Assembly (NCBI GenBank): GCA_963785735.1
Contig: CAWAWJ010000001.1
Location: 2,160,720-2,224,719 of the forward strand
DNA length: 64,000 nucleotides
Source: REEB95 sp963785735
Lineage (GTDB): Bacteria > Pseudomonadota > Alphaproteobacteria > ATCC43930 > CGMCC-115725
Direction of reading: 5' to 3'
Below the pieces are notes generated by a model. It was not told where the DNA came from and did not search any database. It saw only the letters and a list, made by a program, of their open reading frames with translations. This document shows, piece after piece, positions 57,157 to 64,000 of the stretch (position 1 is its first letter; each line of letters begins with the position of its first letter). The position numbers and the translations under genes are program-made.

Positions 57157-57813
57157 ATGGGCAACGAAGTGCCGCGAGACATTTGCCATTCCATTCCGGG
57201 CGCCGGTTTCGCGGCGGCGTTCGTGCTTGCGGGCGCTCTGCTCTGGGCCGCCGCGCCCGCCATGGCCGACGGACCTGACCAGCAGCCGCTGCTCAATTCC
57301 GCCAGCGCGACCATGCGCTTAGCCTCGGGGTTCCACATCGAGGAGACGGTTTCCACCGATAAAGGGAAATCGCTGATTGTCGCCGACGTCGCCGGCGATG
57401 ATTTTGATATCATGATCAATTCGGCCACGCGGGTTCTCACCGTCCGCCAAAAATCATGGAGCAGCCAGGACGGCGGAAAAACTTGGAGCGCAACCGATAA
57501 ATCTGACCAAGCGCTTTCGTTTTTCCTGATTGCACCAGTTATGGGGGCGAAATCCCCCGACAACGCTCAGCTCGTGGTCGTTGACCAGCACGTGGAAGGC
57601 GATCACTCCGTCACAGTGCTGGAATTGCGTTACGACCCTCCACCCCCTCCAGAAATGGTTACCCGATTTTGGGTTGCCACCATCCCGGGCGGTAAATCTT
57701 GGATCGAGCGTTTCAGCGGCCCGGAAACCTTCATGGGCGGCTTAGTGCATGTGGACGCGCTCTACACCAAGGTTGACGAAATTTCGTCCATCGAGACACC
57801 TAGGACGCAGTAA
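57157..57813 (+). CDS. Exported protein of unknown function
   Basis: The 218-residue product has a signal peptide ending near PAMADGP. The mature part is beta-rich: ATMRLASGFHIEETVSTDKG, DDFDIMINSATRVLTVRQ, a proline stretch YDPPPPPEMV and IPGGKSWIERFSGPE. It has no cysteines after the signal. It is divergent from the TPR-protein gene with 164 bases between. The ribosome site before ATG 57157 is poor. No family is recognised. Confidence 0.65.
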   Translation: MGNEVPRDICHSIPGAGFAAAFVLAGALLWAAAPAMADGPDQQPLLNSASATMRLASGFHIEETVSTDKGKSLIVADVAGDDFDIMINSATRVLTVRQKSWSSQDGGKTWSATDKSDQALSFFLIAPVMGAKSPDNAQLVVVDQHVEGDHSVTVLELRYDPPPPPEMVTRFWVATIPGGKSWIERFSGPETFMGGLVHVDALYTKVDEISSIETPRTQ

Positions 57814-57825
57814 TCCTGATTCAAA

Positions 57826-58311
57826 TCAAAGATGGTCGGCGGTATTCCTCCAGAAGGCAATCTCGCCAATCAACTGCCGGCGTGCATCCTCGGAGGGAAC
57901 CGAGGAGATCGAAGCGCCGGCCGGATAGGTGATCGCCGCGACGAGCTGTTGATTTATGTCAAGCAAATATTCGCTCACGTCACCGACTGACGAACGCGAC
58001 AGGAGAAGTATGTTGCCGCTGTTGGGTAACTTAATGAAGACATGGGCGGTGCCAGCCGAATCCGGTTTCGAAACGAGTTCGCGGACATTCAGCGTGGTAT
58101 CGTTCTGAAATAGGCCGAGCGCCTTGCCGCTGTTCGGACCGATCGTGCTGTCAGTACCGAAATCGGCCAGGGCCTTGTCGAGTTTGGCGAGCTGATCTGG
58201 CGAGAGCGCCAGGCCCGCCGGAGACGATTGAGCAAGGGCGGGCAAGGTGACAATCGCCCAGGCCGACAGCGCCAAGAGCACCAATGCCGATCCGATTAGA
58301 ACTCTGCGCAT
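57826..58311 (-). CDS. Exported protein of unknown function
   Basis: The 161-residue product starts at the ATG at 58311 after GGGGGAGGAG. Its signal peptide is RRVLIGSALVLLALSAWAIV to ALAQSS. The mature part contains LSPDQLAKLDKALADFG, then AHVFIKLPNSGNILLLSR, VSEYLLDINQQLVAAITY and a C-terminal helix. It is convergent with the preceding exported protein. No family is recognised. Confidence 0.7.
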   Translation of the reverse strand: MRRVLIGSALVLLALSAWAIVTLPALAQSSPAGLALSPDQLAKLDKALADFGTDSTIGPNSGKALGLFQNDTTLNVRELVSKPDSAGTAHVFIKLPNSGNILLLSRSSVGDVSEYLLDINQQLVAAITYPAGASISSVPSEDARRQLIGEIAFWRNTADHL

Positions 58312-58440
58312 GAGTCTCCTCCCCCTCATTCCGATAGCGCAATCATCATAAGCAACTCTCGGGCAAACCAACTAGCCTAACTTTTTTGACCATCAACCCT
58401 TGGACGTGAACACATAAACTCTCCCTTGGGGGACTTGCCA

Positions 58441-58514
58441 ATGACCGCTTTGGGTCAAAAGCGGACATTCCGCTCGCGCCAACTAATGTCTGCTTTTGAC
58501 CCAAAGCGGACATT
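58441..58514. repeat. Two GTCCGCT-family inverted repeats
   Basis: 58441-58469 and 58484-58514 each pair a (A)TGTCCGCTTTT-like arm with AAAGCGGACATT around a TGACCC centre. They are in opposite relative order and separated by 14 bases, as at 53.5 kb. Confidence 0.85.
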
Positions 58515-58600
58515 GGCAAACCCACGCGTGATTCTGGAGTCAAACCGGGACACCACGCCACCCTCCTTTAAAAAATCACGATCTGATGGACGCGTGAACC

Positions 58601-59641
58601 TTAATCCATCGCTGCAATCTCGGCGTGGATACGCAGCAGCTCCGGGATGGTCTCGGGCGGGCGGCGGCCAAAGCCACATTCGGTGGCGATGGCGAAATTC
58701 TTCACATATTTGCCGGCGGTTGCCATCCGCCGCTTGGTTCCTTCGAGCCCGTCGGTGTAGTGGACCAAGCCTAGACAAAGTTCAGTTTCCGGCCGGAGCA
58801 CGAGACGCGTCAACGGTGCAAAATAAGCATCGTCGGAACGGTTGCGCGGCACCGGCATGTGGATGAGCTGAATCGGCCGCGTGATCGCACGTATCAGCCG
58901 GTTGGCCATGTCCACCATGTCGCCCATGTCGGTCGGATCGATCACGTGACGGTGGTTGCTATCGCCGTAACAGAAATGGAAAAGCAGGTCGATGTCGCGC
59001 GGCACGCAATTGGCAAGCTTGGCAATGATCGCGGTGAAATGTGCTTGGGTTTCCTGCTTGGTATTGCCGTAGGGATTTGCCACATTGCGTTCGAGCCGCG
59101 CGAAGACCGCGGAGGCGATATCGAACTGGATGGCGAGGTCCTCATGCGGGATGGATTCCGCGAGCTTGCCGATCTCGCGCGTCACCGCCTCGTTGTAGAC
59201 CGGATCAAGCTCAATCTGCTGCCGCTCGGTGACATAGAGCCAGAGCACCGAATGCGCGGGCACCAGATCGACCTGAAATTTCGTGCCCGAGGCGATCTTG
59301 CCGGCGTCGCGCAGCCGCTTGAATATTCCATAGGATTCGCACGCGATGTCGGCATAGAACAAATTTTCGAGGTGGACATCCTTGGCCGAAACTCCGGGCT
59401 TCAAGCGGTAACGTTGCCGTTGCGGCGCGGTTTCATGGAGACGGAAAGTCTCGGCCGGCTCGAACAATGGGTTCTTGGAAAACACCGGCTCGAGCCAGGT
59501 GATCCAGTCACCGCGCTCGCCGGTCTCGCCGTCGGGAATACGTTTGATCCGTGATCTGAACGCTTTACCGACGGTCTCAAAAACCGTCGCTGCATCGGGT
59601 AGCGGTACGCTGCCGACGAGATAAACATTACGATTGGCCAT
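58601..59641 (-). CDS. MetE C-terminal-like zinc protein (UroD/MetE superfamily)
   Basis: The 346-residue product resembles the catalytic C-terminal barrel of cobalamin-independent methionine synthase but stands alone. It keeps the likely zinc ligands: His-x-Cys in LLFHFCYGD near 220 and Cys in ATECGFGRR near 330. Other marks are GSVPLPDA, RIPDGETGERGDWITW, and VHYTDGLEGTKRRMATA. MetE itself needs an N-terminal half for folate binding, absent here, so the methyl donor or acceptor is unknown. The ATG at 59641 is chosen; 17 extra residues upstream lie in repeat-derived sequence. Confidence 0.82.
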   Translation of the reverse strand: MANRNVYLVGSVPLPDAATVFETVGKAFRSRIKRIPDGETGERGDWITWLEPVFSKNPLFEPAETFRLHETAPQRQRYRLKPGVSAKDVHLENLFYADIACESYGIFKRLRDAGKIASGTKFQVDLVPAHSVLWLYVTERQQIELDPVYNEAVTREIGKLAESIPHEDLAIQFDIASAVFARLERNVANPYGNTKQETQAHFTAIIAKLANCVPRDIDLLFHFCYGDSNHRHVIDPTDMGDMVDMANRLIRAITRPIQLIHMPVPRNRSDDAYFAPLTRLVLRPETELCLGLVHYTDGLEGTKRRMATAGKYVKNFAIATECGFGRRPPETIPELLRIHAEIAAMD

Positions 59642-59683
59642 TTTTACCCTCAAATCTCCGCTGCTATTTTGACTATGGCACTT

Positions 59684-59738
59684 GGCGGACATTCCGCGAC
59701 GACAGCCGAATGTCCGCTTATTTGCGTAAACCGGACAT
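59684..59738. repeat. GTCCGCT-family repeat, one unit and a fragment
   Basis: AATGTCCGCTTAT and AACCGGACAT at 59709-59738 form one unit; GGCGGACATT at 59684-59693 is a lone half. The element begins 43 bases before the MetE-like start, so part of that gene's upstream region is repeat. Confidence 0.75.
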
Positions 59739-59827
59739 GGGCAAGTGGCGATGGGGCATGCCGGAAAACAGGTCCGAGATGACGGAGGTTTTCTGACCTA
59801 AGATATTGATTTATATAATAAAAATCA

Positions 59828-59903
59828 TGGTGCCCAGGGGCGGAATCGAACCACCGACACCGTGATTTTCAGTCACGTGCTCTACCAACTGAGCTACCTG
59901 GGC
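59828..59903 (-). tRNA. tRNA-Phe (GAA)
   Basis: A 76-base cloverleaf with encoded CCA. Acceptor GCCCAGG, D arm AGCTCAGTTGG, anticodon stem GTGAC (with a G-C closing) around loop TGAAAAT giving GAA, and T arm GGTTCGATTCC. It follows yacG, the usual alphaproteobacterial place. Confidence 0.96.
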
Positions 59904-59959
59904 GTTCCATGTCGAGCGGGCGGGCTTATCGCAGATATAAACCATGGTGTCCAGTTCAC

Positions 59960-60169
59960 TCAGCCCCCCTCTTCCCCCGCTTGCTCGTCGGGAACGGATT
60001 CCTCGTCTTCGGGCGATACCGTAGTGGGTACGCGATAGCCCTCGCCGAGCCAGCGGCCGAGATCGACCAGCGAGCAGCGGTCGGAGCAGAACGGCTGGAA
60101 TTTCCGCGCCGCGGGCTTGCCGCAGATCGGACAGGGCCGGGCAGGCTTGGCCAAGGGAGCGTCATCCAT
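59960..60169 (-). CDS. yacG: DNA gyrase inhibitor YacG
   Basis: The 69-residue product has the YacG zinc site: CPICGKPAARKFQPFCSDRC, with Cys-x2-Cys and Cys-x3-Cys, followed by DLGRWLGEGYRVPT. The tail is acidic. YacG binds GyrB and blocks DNA binding. It ends the infA-maf-rng-yacG run. Confidence 0.95.
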   Translation of the reverse strand: MDDAPLAKPARPCPICGKPAARKFQPFCSDRCSLVDLGRWLGEGYRVPTTVSPEDEESVPDEQAGEEGG

Positions 60170-60254
60170 GGCTTCAGTCTAAAACCGGGCAACCCCCGCT
60201 GTCGAAGGTCTTGGCATACCCCCGCACTCAAGGCGGCGGCTCCTGGCCGGCCGG

Positions 60255-60290
60255 AAAACTGGACCTCCGCTTTCGCGGGGGTGACGGAAT
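60255..60290. repeat. Short REP-like element (CCGCTTTCGCGGGGGTGACGG)
   Basis: The spacer between the RNase G-like gene and yacG contains CCTCCGC-TTT-GCGGGG followed by GTGACGG. This small hairpin repeat is common across bacterial genomes and often yields false frames (PRESGGPV-type). It may terminate or stabilise the RNase-like mRNA. Confidence 0.6.
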
Positions 60291-60294
60291 TGTT

Positions 60295-61233
60295 TTAGTG
60301 ATCTTCGCTCATCAACTCGGCGAGCGACGGCGCGCGGCGGGGCCTGACCAATTCGACATGGCCGAGCTTGGTCCAGCCCAGCACCTGGCAATCCCGGGCG
60401 TGCCGGGCGAGATCCCGCTTGAGCGCGGCCAGCACGCGGCCGCGCCCGTCCTTCCCTTTCATGCCGACAAATCCCACCAGAATCGGGCCGGAGAGGTTCC
60501 GCAACCGGATTTGCCTCGCCACCGCCTCGGCCGCATCGAGGTTCGCGGCCAAGGCCGGCCGCGCCTTTCCGCTATCGACGTCGATGGTCGAGGCGAGCGA
60601 GGTGACCTCAATAACGAGCGCCCCGCCGCCTTTGAGGCCGAGTCGCGGGCTCAACGCCGCTTCAGCCGCCTCGCCGATCCCGGCCTCCTCATAGAGTTTC
60701 CCCGAGGAAAACTCGAGCCGCTCCACCAGCTCTTTCCGCCCGGCCATCAGCCAATGGCGCAGCTCGGCATAAGCGCCGCGATCGTCGATCCGGATGCGAT
60801 CGGGCGCCGTGTCCAGCCAAGGCGCGATCAGCACTGCCGCCACGGGCGCGGGCGCGTCGAGCCGCAACGGCGGCCGGGATCCCGGCGGCGGGACAACGCT
60901 CTTGCCTGGAATTTTCATGGACAGGCCCGCCGCCTTATCGGCGCGGGCGTCCTTGGCCACGATCACCACCACCGCCGCGCCCTCATGGAGCTTGGCGAAA
61001 CCGCCCTTGGGCACGACATCCTCGGCGCTGAGAAAACCCGGCCGGCCAAGACCGATCTCGACCAGCGCCGCCGGCAATTCCGGCCGCAAGCCGGTGATGC
61101 GCCCGAGATGGATTTCGCCGACATAACTCGTTTCCCCGGCGCGGGAGAGCCGCAATTCGACGATTGCGCCGTCCTCGGAAAGCGCCGCCCAGCTTTCATC
61201 GGACGATAGCGAAATCGCGATGTCGCGTTTCAC
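60295..61233 (-). CDS. Short ribonuclease E/G family protein, altered metal site
   Basis: The 312-residue product is related to RNase E/G but shorter than the 500 or more usual. An S1-like part at 35-70 reads YVGEIHLGRITGLRPELPAA; the DNase I-like part has ALVIEVTSLASTIDVDSGK and AARLRNLSGPILVGFVGM-type sequence near 265. In RNase E the two catalytic aspartates lie in IDVNSG and VIDFIDM. The first is kept (IDVDSG, with the Asn changed to Asp) but the second motif reads LVGFVGM, without aspartate. It starts at a GTG overlapping the maf stop. Either it is inactive or it binds RNA differently. Confidence 0.88.
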   Translation of the reverse strand: MKRDIAISLSSDESWAALSEDGAIVELRLSRAGETSYVGEIHLGRITGLRPELPAALVEIGLGRPGFLSAEDVVPKGGFAKLHEGAAVVVIVAKDARADKAAGLSMKIPGKSVVPPPGSRPPLRLDAPAPVAAVLIAPWLDTAPDRIRIDDRGAYAELRHWLMAGRKELVERLEFSSGKLYEEAGIGEAAEAALSPRLGLKGGGALVIEVTSLASTIDVDSGKARPALAANLDAAEAVARQIRLRNLSGPILVGFVGMKGKDGRGRVLAALKRDLARHARDCQVLGWTKLGHVELVRPRRAPSLAELMSEDH

Positions 61234-61808
61234 TTTTTCAGCCGCCGCGCCGGGGCGTAGCCCAACCCCGCCAGGAGCGCCGCGGTCTCGTAGAGCGGCA
61301 GGCCCACGACATTGTCATAGGAGCCGATCACGCCCTTCACGAACCGCCCAGCCAGGCCCTGGATGGCATAGCCGCCGGCCTTGCCGCGCCATTCGCCGCT
61401 CGCCAGGTAATCGGCGATTTCCTCGCGCGAGAGCCGCTTGAACAGCACCGCGGTTTCGACCTTGCGGCTTACGAGCTTGCTCTCGGGCGACATCACCGCC
61501 ACGCCGCCATGGACGCGGTGCCGCCTGCCGGACAGCAATTCGAGGCATCGGCGCGCCTCTTGCTCATTCGCCGGCTGCGGCAGGATGCGCCTGCCGCACG
61601 CCACCACCGTGTCGCAGGCGAGGATGAAGGCGCCGGGCTGGCGCCGCGACACGGCGCGGGCCTTGGCTTCGGCCAGGCGCAAAGCGAGATTGCCCGGCGG
61701 CTCCAAGGCATGGGGCGTCTCGTCGATGCCGGCGGGATCGACAGCATCGGGAACGAGGCCGATTTGGGCAAGAAGATCGCTGCGGCGCGGCGAGGCCGAG
61801 GCCAGCAC
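61230..61808 (-). CDS. maf: Maf family nucleotide pyrophosphatase
   Basis: The 192-residue product has LASASPRRSDLLAQIG at the start, IDETPHA, ILACDTVVACG with the catalytic Asp, VHGGVAV, and GKAGGYAIQGLAGRFV. Maf proteins hydrolyse modified or canonical nucleoside triphosphates and affect septum formation. The first usable start is a GTG at 61808 directly before LASAS, so the N-terminus is very short; no better start lies between it and infA. Confidence 0.92.
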   Translation of the reverse strand: MLASASPRRSDLLAQIGLVPDAVDPAGIDETPHALEPPGNLALRLAEAKARAVSRRQPGAFILACDTVVACGRRILPQPANEQEARRCLELLSGRRHRVHGGVAVMSPESKLVSRKVETAVLFKRLSREEIADYLASGEWRGKAGGYAIQGLAGRFVKGVIGSYDNVVGLPLYETAALLAGLGYAPARRLKK

Positions 61809-61849
61809 AAGGCGTTGAGGGATCGAAGGCGGCGTGGCCCGCTCGCCCG

Positions 61850-62068
61850 TTACTTGAAGCGGAATGTGATGCGGCCCTTGGTCAGGTCATAAGGCGTCAT
61901 CTCGACATTGACCCGGTCGCCGGCAAGGACGCGGATGCGGTTCTTCCGCATCTTGCCCGAGGTATGCGCCAGCACCACATGGTCGTTGTCGAGCTTCACC
62001 CTGAACATCGCATTGGGCAAGAGCTCGGTCACCGTCCCAGGGAATTCGATTAAATCTTCCTTCGGCAT
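61850..62068 (-). CDS. infA: Translation initiation factor IF-1
   Basis: The 72-residue product has the exact IF-1 length and sequence: MPKEDLIEFPGTVTELLPNA, MFRVKLDNDHVVLAHTSGK, RKNRIRVLAGDRVNVEMTPY and GRITFRFK. It is an S1-fold protein that occupies the ribosomal A site during initiation. Confidence 0.98.
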   Translation of the reverse strand: MPKEDLIEFPGTVTELLPNAMFRVKLDNDHVVLAHTSGKMRKNRIRVLAGDRVNVEMTPYDLTKGRITFRFK

Positions 62069-62147
62069 TCCTTATCCGCCACCCCAAAACCGCCTCAACA
62101 TCCTTGGCCGCCCCGTTCCGGTCAAGCCCCTTCTCTCCGGCGGAAAA

Positions 62148-62632
62148 TCAGCGGATATGCAGCACGCACAGCAGCGTGAAGAGCTGCCGCGCGGTGGGAA
62201 AATCCATCGCCACCTGGCCCGACAGGGTCTCGCGCAGGAGTCGGCGCCCTCGTTGTGGATGGAGCGGCGTCCCATATCGATCAATTCGAGCTTGGTCGGC
62301 GTGGTGGTCTTGACCGCCTGGTAATAGCTCTCGCACAAGATGAAATAGTCCTTCACCAATCCCCGGAAGGGCGCGAGCGACAGCGCGATCTTTTCCAGGG
62401 GATTGCCGCCCTCGTCGCGGATGTCGAGCACCAGGCGGTTCTCGGCGATCGCCAGATGGAGGTGGAACGGCCCCGCTATCCCCGAAGCCGGGGCGAAGCT
62501 GTTCTCCTCCAGCAGATCGGAGATGGCGACGGCGCGGTCATGCTCGATATCAGCGTTGCGGCGGATGACGGTGCGTTCGTCGAGCGTGACCTTGGCGATG
62601 CTCTGCTGAGACTTGGGCGCGGCCTTCGGCAT
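62148..62632 (-). pseudogene. UPF0262 family protein with one frameshift
   Basis: The ATG at 62632 starts MPKAAPKSQQSIAKVTLDE, followed by RNADIEHDRAVAISDLLEEN, FHLHLAIAENRLVLDI and RGLVKDYFILCESYYQAV, all typical of UPF0262, a family of unknown function found beside hisD in alphaproteobacteria. At about 62240 the frame breaks after SIHNEGA; the expected ending LLRETLSGQVAMDF...LLCVLHIR is intact in another frame. One missing C in GAC(C)TCCTG restores it. Likely an intact gene with a sequence error, or very recent decay. Confidence 0.85.
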
Positions 62633-62642
62633 GGCCTCGAGC

Positions 62643-63945
62643 CTAGGAATTGCGCTTCGCGTTGAGCCGCAGCGCGATCGACACCGCATGCGCGTCGAGC
62701 CCTTCGGCCTTGGCGAAATCTGCGCCGCCGGGCCGATGGCGCCGAGGCTCCTCGCGTCGCACCGCACCATCGATGTGCGTTTCATGAAATCGAGCACGCC
62801 CAAGCCAGACGAAAAACGCGCGCTGCGCGCCGTCGGAAGCACGTGGTTGGGGCCGGCGACGTAATCGCCCACCGCCTCGGGGGTATGCCGGCCGAGGAAG
62901 ATGGCGCCGGCGTTGCGGATCTTGGCCGCGATCAGCTCGGGCCGCTCGATCGCGAGTTCGAGATGCTCGGGCGCGATCCGGTGGACCAGCTCCACCGCCT
63001 CGTCCCATTTGCGCACGATGACGACCGCGCCGAAATTCTTCCAGCTCGATCCTGCGATCGGCCCGCGCGGCAGATCCTTGAGCATCCGCTCGATCGCCTC
63101 GACCACCGCATCGGCGAAACGCTTGTCGTCGGCGATCAGGATCGCCTGGGCGGCTTCGTCATGCTCGGCCTGGGAGAGGAGATCGGCCGCGATCCAGGCG
63201 GGATCGTTCTTGGCGTCGGCCAGCACCAGGATTTCCGACGGCCCGGCGATCATGTCGATGCCGACGGTTCCGAATACTCTTCTTTTCGCCGCCGCGACAT
63301 AGGCGTTACCCGGCCCCACCACCTTATCGACCGCGGCGATGGTCGCGGTACCATAGGCGAGCGCCGCCACCGCCTGGGCCCCGCCGATGCGGTAGATCTC
63401 GCTGACGCCCGCCAACTCCGCCGCGGCCAGCACCAGCGGGCTAAGTACGCCTTCGGGCGCGGGCACGCAGAGGCGATCCGCGCCACCCCAGCGACCTTGG
63501 CGGGAAGCGCGTTCATCAGCACCGAGGAGGGATAAGCCGCCTTGCCGCCGGGCACGTAAAGCCCGGCCGAGGCGAGCGGCCGCCAGCGCGCGCCCAACCG
63601 CACCCCGGTCTTGTCGGTGTAGTCTATATCCGCCGGCAATCGGCGGCGGTGGAAATCCTCGATGCGCTCGGCGGCGAACCGCAGCGCCTTCATCGTATCG
63701 GCCTCACAGGATTGCTTGGCCCGGGAAATCTCGGTCGCGGCCACCCGCATGGTCGCGGGCGTCAGATTGAGCTTGTCGAAGCGCCCGGTGTATTCAATCA
63801 CCGCCTCGTCGCCGCGTTTGCGCACATCGTCGAGAATCGCGGCCACGGTTGCGTCGACGTCTTCATCCATCGCGCGTTTCAGATCGAGCAAGACGGCGAA
63901 ATCCTTCGCGAAGCCGGGCGCGGATGTCTCGAGCCTAAGCGGCAC
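62643..63945 (-). pseudogene. hisD: Histidinol dehydrogenase with two frameshifts
   Basis: From GTG 63945 the frame reads RLETSAPGF, KRGDEAVIEYTGRFDK and GLYVPGGKAAYPSSVLMNA, as HisD should. Near 63470 it breaks; the continuation in another frame begins PAPEGVLSPLVLAAAEL, then GVSEIYRIGGAQAVAALAYG, VVGPGNAYVAAAKR and IAGPSEILVLADA, with the catalytic Glu-His in IAPEHLE. Near 62727 it breaks again after IGPAA and the ending DFAKAEGLDAHAVSIAL lies in a third frame. Each break is explained by one missing base. HisD makes histidine from histidinol with two NAD. For an essential biosynthetic gene, sequence error is the more likely cause. Confidence 0.9.
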
Positions 63946-64000
63946 GGGCCGCCTCGCGGAAACGCTCGATCCAGGATCCAGTCGGCGCTACGCGTTTTGA
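63935..64000 (-). CDS. C-terminal end of an upstream gene, possibly hisG
   Basis: The last 21 residues of a protein, ending GSWIERFREAARAA, run in from the right edge and overlap the hisD start by 11 bases. hisG often precedes hisD in alphaproteobacteria, but the fragment is too short to prove it. Confidence 0.4.
   Translation of the reverse strand, partial: SKRVAPTGSWIERFREAARAA

Overview
The window is a GC-rich alphaproteobacterial chromosome segment. The evidence is gene order typical of the class: nuoA, two tRNAs, hupB, lon, clpX, clpP and tig; then glnB-glnA; then tRNA-Phe, yacG, an RNase G-like gene, maf, infA, UPF0262 and hisD. A standalone malonyl-CoA decarboxylase, AtzE/F-type amidases, a PEP-CTERM protein and Tad pseudopilin-like proteins point to a soil or water heterotroph of Rhodospirillales or Hyphomicrobiales type. 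The species cannot be named from the sequence.

Layout. 0-7.5 kb: the start of nuoA, tRNA-Asp, tRNA-Val and the proteostasis block hupB-lon-clpX-clpP-tig, all on the minus strand, followed by tRNA-Leu. 7.6-11 kb: a small unknown gene, malonyl-CoA decarboxylase and the NAD(P)HX repair enzyme nnr, then tRNA-His. 11.3-16.4 kb: a small membrane protein, a PLP aminotransferase, the nitrogen pair glnB-glnA behind a sigma-54-type promoter, and an aromatic-acid MFS transporter. 16.4-24.9 kb: an exported protein, an acyl-CoA thioesterase, parE, a frameshifted alpha/beta hydrolase, a DEAD-box helicase, a RAM-domain protein, a ferredoxin reductase with a Rieske ferredoxin, and a GT87 glycosyltransferase.

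25-30.6 kb is accessory: a lipoprotein, a PEP-CTERM protein, a three-gene TadG/TadE-like locus whose first protein carries a duplicated secreted module, and a tiny GIY-YIG-like protein. 30.8-40.4 kb is a ferulate/phenylpropanoid catabolic locus: divergent livMHFG, then feruloyl-CoA synthase, thiolase, livK, an SDR dehydrogenase and a crotonase, with a perfect palindrome between the two arms. 40.5-50.5 kb is a nine-gene minus-strand unit, atzH, a five-domain peptide-type ABC transporter, atzG-atzE, gntR and atzF. It looks like a self-contained uptake and hydrolysis pathway for a carboxybiuret/allophanate-type urea derivative.

50.9-59.7 kb is a second accessory region: an LpxL-like acyltransferase, a probably chimeric glycosyltransferase ORF, a lipase-like protein, a 762-residue exported TPR protein of unknown function, two further exported unknowns, a MetE-like zinc protein, and several families of non-coding repeats. 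59.8-64 kb returns to housekeeping genes. Three apparent single-base deletions fall in UPF0262 and hisD within about 1.3 kb; with the hydrolase frameshift they suggest either sequence errors or local gene decay.
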